From Cupriavidus sp. (lineage in GTDB: Bacteria > Pseudomonadota > Gammaproteobacteria > Burkholderiales > Burkholderiaceae), in assembly GCA_019236395.1 (NCBI GenBank), contig JAFAJB010000025.1, positions 1 to 36,938 on the forward strand: DNA of 36,938 bases. Direction: 5' to 3'. The notes below the pieces were generated by a model, which saw only the letters and a list, made by a program, of their open reading frames with translations, was not told the origin of the DNA and searched no databases. Position numbers and translations under genes: made by a program. Positions 30,564 through 36,938 of the stretch are shown here, piece after piece (within the stretch, counting starts at the first letter, position 1; the number at the start of each line of letters is the position of its first letter).

Positions 30564-31988
30564 TTACTCCGCGCGTGGCAGGTCGAAGCTGAAAGCAGCC
30601 CACTGGCCCACTTCGCTCTCGGCGTACAGCACGCCGCCATGGCGCTCGATCACGGCATAGCTGATGGACAGGCCAAGACCCAGGCCCTGCCCCACTTCGC
30701 GCGTGGTGAAAAACGGCTCGAATACCCGGGCAAGATGCTCGGGCGCAATGCCCGGACCGTTGTCGCGCACCGTGACATGCAGGCGCTTGTTCTCCCAGCG
30801 CACCGTGGTGTGGATCGCGGGATTCTGCGTGCCCGCCTTGCGCATGGCCAGCGCGGCGTTCGAGAACAGGTTGATCAGCACGCCGATGATCGCAGCCTCG
30901 TCGCCCATCACGAGAGTGTCGTCCGACATCTCGCGCGTCATCTTGACGCCGCGCAGTTCGTGCGCGGTCAGCCGCTGCGACGAGTCCAGTGCCTTTTCGA
31001 ACAGGAACGGCGTGCCTTCCACCTCGGCGCCCGGCTTGCGATAGGCAAACGTCTTCAGGTCCGAGACGATATGCTGGATGCGCTGCATGCCCTGCTTGGC
31101 ATCGACCAGGCACTCCTGGATGCCCGGCTCGGACTTCGCCGCCGGCTCCTCCATGGCCACCTCGATCGCCATCAGGCAGAAGTTGACCGGATTGTTCACC
31201 TCGTGCAACAGTCCGGCGGCCAGCGTACCGATGGCGGCCATCTTCTCCTGCTGCAGCATCTGGCCCTTGATGTCGACGAGCTTGCGGTTGATGACCTCGA
31301 GTTCGGCATTCTTGTCCGCCACCTCGGCCTTCAATCGGAACAGCATGAAGCGTGCACGCTCGTTGAAGAACGTGTACACGCCGCTGGCCGCCGCCGCGAA
31401 CAGCAGGAATAGCGAGTTGACGATAAACGTCCCGACGGGCTCGACGCCCCCCGAATGCAGCAGACAGGCCGCGGCGTACAGCAGGTACGACAGGATGCCG
31501 AACACCAGGTTCTGCCAGAGCCCGAACGGCAGGGCGATGCCCGAGGCAAAGATCGCCAGGTTCAGCCCAACGTAGTACGGAGACTCGACGCCCTCGGTCT
31601 GCGAGATCATCCACGCAATCATGATCTGCGGCAGTAGTAGCCACGTCAGGGTCAGCCATGGCGCAAAGCGCCGCCCGGCCTGGCTATAGAGCGCGACCAC
31701 CACGCCTGCGATCATCAGTGACACGACGACGCGCGCCACTGCAAACGGAAGCTGCCACTGCGGATACTGACCGTAGTCGAGCCCCACGCCCAGCAGCACC
31801 AGCACGATGGCCGTGTACGCACCGCCCCGGCTGAACGCCAGGCGGAAGTCGGCCAACTCGGACTGGTATCCGGCATAGAGCTGGTTCGAGCTCATGACCC
31901 GGACTGCCTGCGTCGCCGGCTCATCAACGGATACAGGCTTCGGCGAAGACATTGACGCCGGTTTCATCGACATAGAGTCGGTGGGCAT
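30564..31988 (-). CDS. phcS: Membrane sensor histidine kinase, PhcS-like
   Basis: Multiple TM segments then IGTLAAGLLHEVNNPVNFCLMAIE, VRDNGPGIAPEHLARVFEPFFTTREVGQGLGLGLSISY. True start may be Met at 31895 (after the phcB stop). Confidence 0.85.
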   Translation of the reverse strand: MPTDSMSMKPASMSSPKPVSVDEPATQAVRVMSSNQLYAGYQSELADFRLAFSRGGAYTAIVLVLLGVGLDYGQYPQWQLPFAVARVVVSLMIAGVVVALYSQAGRRFAPWLTLTWLLLPQIMIAWMISQTEGVESPYYVGLNLAIFASGIALPFGLWQNLVFGILSYLLYAAACLLHSGGVEPVGTFIVNSLFLLFAAAASGVYTFFNERARFMLFRLKAEVADKNAELEVINRKLVDIKGQMLQQEKMAAIGTLAAGLLHEVNNPVNFCLMAIEVAMEEPAAKSEPGIQECLVDAKQGMQRIQHIVSDLKTFAYRKPGAEVEGTPFLFEKALDSSQRLTAHELRGVKMTREMSDDTLVMGDEAAIIGVLINLFSNAALAMRKAGTQNPAIHTTVRWENKRLHVTVRDNGPGIAPEHLARVFEPFFTTREVGQGLGLGLSISYAVIERHGGVLYAESEVGQWAAFSFDLPRAE

Positions 31989-33393
31989 GCGAGTTCTCCG
32001 GCAACAGCGAAGCCATTCCGGCCTCGTCGCGATAAATCAGGTACCACTCCAGCAGATGCTCCATCCCGAACTTCTCGGGATTGTCGGAGTGAACGTTAGT
32101 AACGAGCAACTGACCGCCCGGCTTTGTGCGAGAGGCAAAATACTGCAGCAGCCGCAGGCAGACCTTATCCGACAGATAGTCGAACAGACCCGCGCAGTAG
32201 ACCGCATCGAATTCGCGCACACTCGGATCGTCGGCGGCGATACGACGCTTGAGCAGGTCATGCACCGACTGGTGCACCATCTCGACCGACACCTTGTGCC
32301 CGGCCGCAGCCGCGGACCGTTCGACCGAGCTGCGCGTGTAGTCGAGCGTTTCCGCGCTGAAGTCCACGAGCTGGAACGACAGCAGTTCCGGGTTGGGATA
32401 CTCGCGCACGAAGCGCTGGATCTCGAACGCCGGGCCGCAGCCGACGTTGAGTATGCGGAAAGGCCGGCCTTCCGCACGGGCGCGTTCTGCCTGACGAGTC
32501 AGAAAGTCGACCAGCAGATCGATCCGGTTGCGGTGCGCCGTGGCCACAGCCGCTTTCAGGAACGCCGTGTTGACGATCTGGAAGTACGTGGTCGGGCCCT
32601 GCTGCGGATCGCTCAGGATCTGGTTGACCATCTCGTAGTCGCCCGCGTAGCCGAGCGGCTTCGTAAAAGTGCGATAGACGAACGGCGCGCGCAACAACAG
32701 CGGGTGCAGCGCGGCCTGTGCATAGGTGCGATGCACCGGCGCCAGTTCGGGATCGACACGCTGCGCCTCGTCTTCGAGCCAGACGAGGTAGTTCTTCACC
32801 TTGCCCATCAACGGCGTGGCAAGTTCGTAGAACACGTCCTCTCGCAGCCGCCCTTCGCGTTTTGGCAGCGACTCGGTCAGGTCAACCTGCTCGACCCATC
32901 GCGAGACTTCCGACAGGAACGCGCGCATCTCGTTGACCACGATCTGGTAGTCGCGCCGGATATTGAATCGCGTATCCCAATCCTGCACGAACAGCTCGGC
33001 CTCACGCGCCACCGACTTCGGTGCATCGTTGACGTCGGTCAACTCGCGCCATTCATCGATCAGCGTCAGAGACACCACCGCGGTCAGACCGGTATTCACC
33101 AGACTCATGACCACGGCCTTGCCCAGGTACGCGTTCTTCGCGCCCATGCGCACGCTCAGCTCGCTCAATACCTCGCTGACCTGAACGATGGAATAGGGAT
33201 TGTAGATTTCCATCACCAGCGACTTGCGCTGGAGATTGATGATCGTGCCCCGCACCTGCTCGCCCTGCGAGTTGCGGAAGCTAACTACCGGATCGATTTG
33301 CGTTTTGGAGTACACGGGATCGCGCCAGGGGAAATCCGAGAAATGCTGCCGGCCGTGGCGCCCATGGGCACCGGCTTGGTACAGCTCATGCAA
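31924..33393 (-). CDS. phcB: PhcB-like SAM-dependent methyltransferase (3-OH fatty acid methyl ester signal synthase) with N-terminal PilZ-like region
   Basis: Class I MTase motif I RILNVGCGPAFEIQRFV, LVDFSAETLDYTRSSV, DAVYCAGLFDYLSDKV; first gene of the phcBSRQ-ordered set. Confidence 0.82.
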   Translation of the reverse strand: MHELYQAGAHGRHGRQHFSDFPWRDPVYSKTQIDPVVSFRNSQGEQVRGTIINLQRKSLVMEIYNPYSIVQVSEVLSELSVRMGAKNAYLGKAVVMSLVNTGLTAVVSLTLIDEWRELTDVNDAPKSVAREAELFVQDWDTRFNIRRDYQIVVNEMRAFLSEVSRWVEQVDLTESLPKREGRLREDVFYELATPLMGKVKNYLVWLEDEAQRVDPELAPVHRTYAQAALHPLLLRAPFVYRTFTKPLGYAGDYEMVNQILSDPQQGPTTYFQIVNTAFLKAAVATAHRNRIDLLVDFLTRQAERARAEGRPFRILNVGCGPAFEIQRFVREYPNPELLSFQLVDFSAETLDYTRSSVERSAAAAGHKVSVEMVHQSVHDLLKRRIAADDPSVREFDAVYCAGLFDYLSDKVCLRLLQYFASRTKPGGQLLVTNVHSDNPEKFGMEHLLEWYLIYRDEAGMASLLPENSHAHRLYVDETGVNVFAEACIR

Positions 33394-33605
33394 GGGGTCT
33401 TGCGGCGGACAACCGAATCAGGGAATGCAGCCAATGCTCATATCGATGCGCGTGACCTGTTGCGGGGGCGGGGCGCGTGTGCGTTCGGCGTGTGCCGACG
33501 CGGGCTCCGCCCCGGGGGGTGGGACTGCGACGAAAAGATGGTACTGTGGCTCCCGGAAACCGTACAACAGTGCACCCGTAGGACGAAGAGGGGTATGCAA
33601 ATCGC

Positions 33606-33639
33606 AAAAAAAATGAGCCAGCAAATTGCTGGCTCATTT
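33606..33639 (-). terminator. Rho-independent terminator downstream of the yceI genes
   Basis: Minus strand AAATGAGCCAGCA-att-TGCTGGCTCATTT followed by a T run (8 A on + at 33606-33613); 13-bp perfect stem. Confidence 0.92.
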
Positions 33640-33641
33640 GG

Positions 33642-33661
33642 CGGGACATTGAAATGTCCCG
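33642..33661 (-). repeat. Second hairpin immediately 5' (minus sense) of the terminator
   Basis: cgggacatt-ga-aatgtcccg. Confidence 0.75.
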
Positions 33662-33702
33662 TTGGCTAGTCATTACGACTGCAAGCGGAGTTCAGTCCGC
33701 CC

Positions 33703-34293
33703 TCAGTCTGCCTTGACCGCTTCCACCTGGATTGCAAGCTTCACGTCCTGCTTGAAGCCATACTTGGCGCCGTAGTCGATACCGAAGTCGGCGCGGTTGA
33801 TCTGGGCCACGGCATCCGCGCCGCAGGCTTCGCGCTTGAGCATCGGGTGCTGGATGCACTTGAACTCACGGATCTCCAGCTTCACGGGCTTCGACACGCC
33901 ATGCAGCGTCAGCACGCCGTCGACTTCAGTCGGGACGTCGCCGTTGAACTTCGAGAACTTGCCCTTGTAGGTCGCATCCGGGAAGGCCTGCACGTCGAAC
34001 ATCTCGGGGCCCTTGGCATGCTCGTTGAGCTTGTTGTTGCCGAAGTCGATCGACGAGGCATCGATCTTGATGTCCACGGTACCCGTCTTGGCGGCACGAT
34101 CCAGGGTCACCACGCCGCTCGACTTCTCGAACTTGCCGCGCCACTTCGACAGGCCGCCCATGTGGTCGGCCTCGAAGCTCGGGTAAGTGTGGGTCGGGTC
34201 GATGTTGTACGTCGTCACATTGGCCAGAGCGGCGCCAGCGGCGAACGTTGCGGAAGCAGCCGCGGCGGCGGCGATCAGGGTGCGCATCTTCAT
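33703..34293 (-). CDS. YceI family periplasmic protein (copy 1)
   Basis: Signal peptide [24 protein letters not shown] then [41 protein letters not shown]. Confidence 0.94.
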   Translation of the reverse strand: MKMRTLIAAAAAASATFAAGAALANVTTYNIDPTHTYPSFEADHMGGLSKWRGKFEKSSGVVTLDRAAKTGTVDIKIDASSIDFGNNKLNEHAKGPEMFDVQAFPDATYKGKFSKFNGDVPTEVDGVLTLHGVSKPVKLEIREFKCIQHPMLKREACGADAVAQINRADFGIDYGAKYGFKQDVKLAIQVEAVKAD

Positions 34294-34364
34294 ATAAGGT
34301 CTCCCGTCAAAGGGTTGGAGCGGATGGTCGGATAAAAAACGGCGAAGGGAAGGCTGAGCAGGAA

Positions 34365-34940
34365 TCAGCCCTTCCTGGCCGGGGTTACGATACGGAACTT
34401 GATCTGCACGTCGTCGGCCACCACGGAAGTGTCCTTCCATTCGCCGTCGCCGATATTGAACGCGGTGCGCTTGATCGGCAGCACACCTTCGAACACCTGG
34501 CCGCCGCCGTCCTGCTTGTAAGTGGCCGGCACCACGATGTCCACGGTCTTGCCCTTGATGGTCAGCTTGCCCGACACATCATACTTGCCTGCCGCGCCGG
34601 CCTTGATGCTGGTGGACTGAAACACGGCCTTCGGGAATTTCGCGGCATCGAACCACTCGCGGCCCTTGACCTCCTTGGTCGTCTCGGCATCGCCGATCTC
34701 GAAGCTCGACACGTCGATTTCCACCTTGGCGGAGGACGTGGCCAGCTTGGCCGGGTCAAAGTCGACCGCGGCGTCGAACTTCTTGAACTTGCCTTCCATC
34801 GGCACGCCGATCTGCTTCGCGACGGCCGTGACCGAGCTCTTCGCGGCATCGATCTGGGCAAATGCGAGGTTGGCGGCCAGGCCGGCCGTGGCCAGTGCGG
34901 CCGATACAAGCATCACGCCGGGGCGGGACATGCGTTTCAT
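34365..34940 (-). CDS. YceI family periplasmic protein (copy 2)
   Basis: Signal peptide [62 protein letters not shown]. Confidence 0.92.
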   Translation of the reverse strand: MKRMSRPGVMLVSAALATAGLAANLAFAQIDAAKSSVTAVAKQIGVPMEGKFKKFDAAVDFDPAKLATSSAKVEIDVSSFEIGDAETTKEVKGREWFDAAKFPKAVFQSTSIKAGAAGKYDVSGKLTIKGKTVDIVVPATYKQDGGGQVFEGVLPIKRTAFNIGDGEWKDTSVVADDVQIKFRIVTPARKG

Positions 34941-34977
34941 CTGTGACTCCAGTGCGAGTGGATGGATCAAGGAGAGG

Positions 34978-35544
34978 TTAGCGCAGGAACGGAAGCATGC
35001 GCCCGAGCGTGCCATCGCGATCGATCACCTGGTGCTTGATCGCAGCGGCGGCATGGACGACGACCACCGCCGCCATCAGGTAATTCAGCCAGATATGCGC
35101 AAACTTGAGGATTGGCTTGAGCGTGTCGCTGGCCTCGATCAGCGGCGGCAGCTTCCACAGGCCCAGGTACACCACGGGCACGCCTGCGGAGGAGCTATAG
35201 AGATAGCCGGTGATCGGCACGATCAGAATCAGCACGTACAGCAAATGATGCGCGGCGGCGGCGGCCTTTGCCTGCCAGGCCGGCGTGCCGGGCGCCACGG
35301 AAGGTGCGGCGTGGGTAGCGCGCCAGATCACGCGCAGCACTGCCACCGCGAAGATCGTCACGCCGAGCCACTTGTGCCACGAGAACAGCTTGAGCTTGGT
35401 CGGCGTCAGGCCCGGAATACCGGTCATGTAGAGGCCAAGGCCAAACGCGGCAAAGATGCCGAAGGCAATCAGCCAGTGCAGGCCGATGGCGGTGGCCGTG
35501 TATCCGGCGGGCTGGCCAGCCGGAAAGGACCCTTTGGAACCCAT
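34978..35544 (-). CDS. Cytochrome b561 family protein
   Basis: YTATAIGLHWLIAFGIFAAFGLGLYM, KLFSWHKWLGVTIFAVAVLRVIWR, FAHIWLNYLMAAVVVVHAAAAIKHQVIDRDGTLGRMLP; conserved His in TM helices. Confidence 0.94.
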   Translation of the reverse strand: MGSKGSFPAGQPAGYTATAIGLHWLIAFGIFAAFGLGLYMTGIPGLTPTKLKLFSWHKWLGVTIFAVAVLRVIWRATHAAPSVAPGTPAWQAKAAAAAHHLLYVLILIVPITGYLYSSSAGVPVVYLGLWKLPPLIEASDTLKPILKFAHIWLNYLMAAVVVVHAAAAIKHQVIDRDGTLGRMLPFLR

Positions 35545-35666
35545 GTCAGTCAATCCCTTCGTTGAACGCATTCGTTATGTTGTAACGCTTTTGGTGCAGA
35601 AGCGGCCTGCCCAATCGCTGAGAATCCTCGCATTATTGGGGGAGCCACATTGGCTGAGAAAGGCCG

Positions 35667-35696
35667 AACTTCATTAAGTTGTTCAAATCATTTGAA
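35667..35696. promoter_or_regulatory. Two adjacent palindromes upstream of cytochrome b561 (candidate operators)
   Basis: AACTT-catt-AAGTT (35667-35680) and TTCAAAT-c-ATTTGAA (35682-35696). Confidence 0.5.
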
Positions 35697-35814
35697 GCGA
35701 CTGGATGTCGCACCGGCCGCACCGCCGGTGATCCTAACGCTTCACTCGGGGGCATCACAACCGCGACCGACTTGCGCCCGGGTACTTTATCCGTCGCTCC
35801 TGACGACGGACAAC

Positions 35815-35847
35815 AAAAAGGGCCGGCACTACGGCCAGCCCTTTTTG
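35815..35847 (-). terminator. Terminator downstream of purB (possibly bidirectional)
   Basis: aaaaagggccgg-cactacgg-ccagcccttttt with one mismatch. Confidence 0.8.
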
Positions 35848-35889
35848 CACATTGTGCGCTATGCACTATGTGCTCGACATGAAGAAGCG

Positions 35890-36938
<1,049 letters not shown>

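Noticed and set aside
31894-33669. 591-aa + ORF opposite phcB
   Set aside because: Antisense artefact; the sense-strand MTase motifs are clear.
35679-35882. 67-aa + ORF in the cytochrome b561-purB intergenic region
   Set aside because: Overlaps the palindrome and terminator, no SD and no recognisable motif.

Overview
This window is a GC-rich betaproteobacterial chromosome segment, most likely Cupriavidus/Ralstonia group judging from gene content and the phcBSRQ order; the taxon is an inference. It is mostly housekeeping DNA. Contents, left to right: 5' part of dnaK (-); PduO-type cobalamin adenosyltransferase (-); a + strand 2-hydroxyacid cluster (D-lactate dehydrogenase-like FAD oxidase, GcvA-like LysR, glcD, voltage-gated K+ channel with a C-terminal zinc ribbon, glcE, glcF, lrgA, lrgB, VOC protein); WYL regulator; gpx, pilU, pilT (-); yggS and proC (+); ubiA, dps, a small membrane ORF, oxyR and recG (-); queA, tgt, yajC, secD, secF (+); a phcBSRQ-type quorum-sensing operon (-); two yceI genes plus cytochrome b561 (-); and purB (-, truncated by the window edge). 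No CRISPR, tRNA, rRNA or intact transposon was recognised. The most interesting items are: the K+ channel and LrgAB embedded with glycolate oxidase; the OxyR-like operator before an undescribed 63-aa ORF upstream of dps; a 107-bp nested palindrome between pilT and yggS; a sigma-32 promoter with tandem hairpins in the dnaK leader; a composite dispersed palindrome family; and the phcBSRQ operon.
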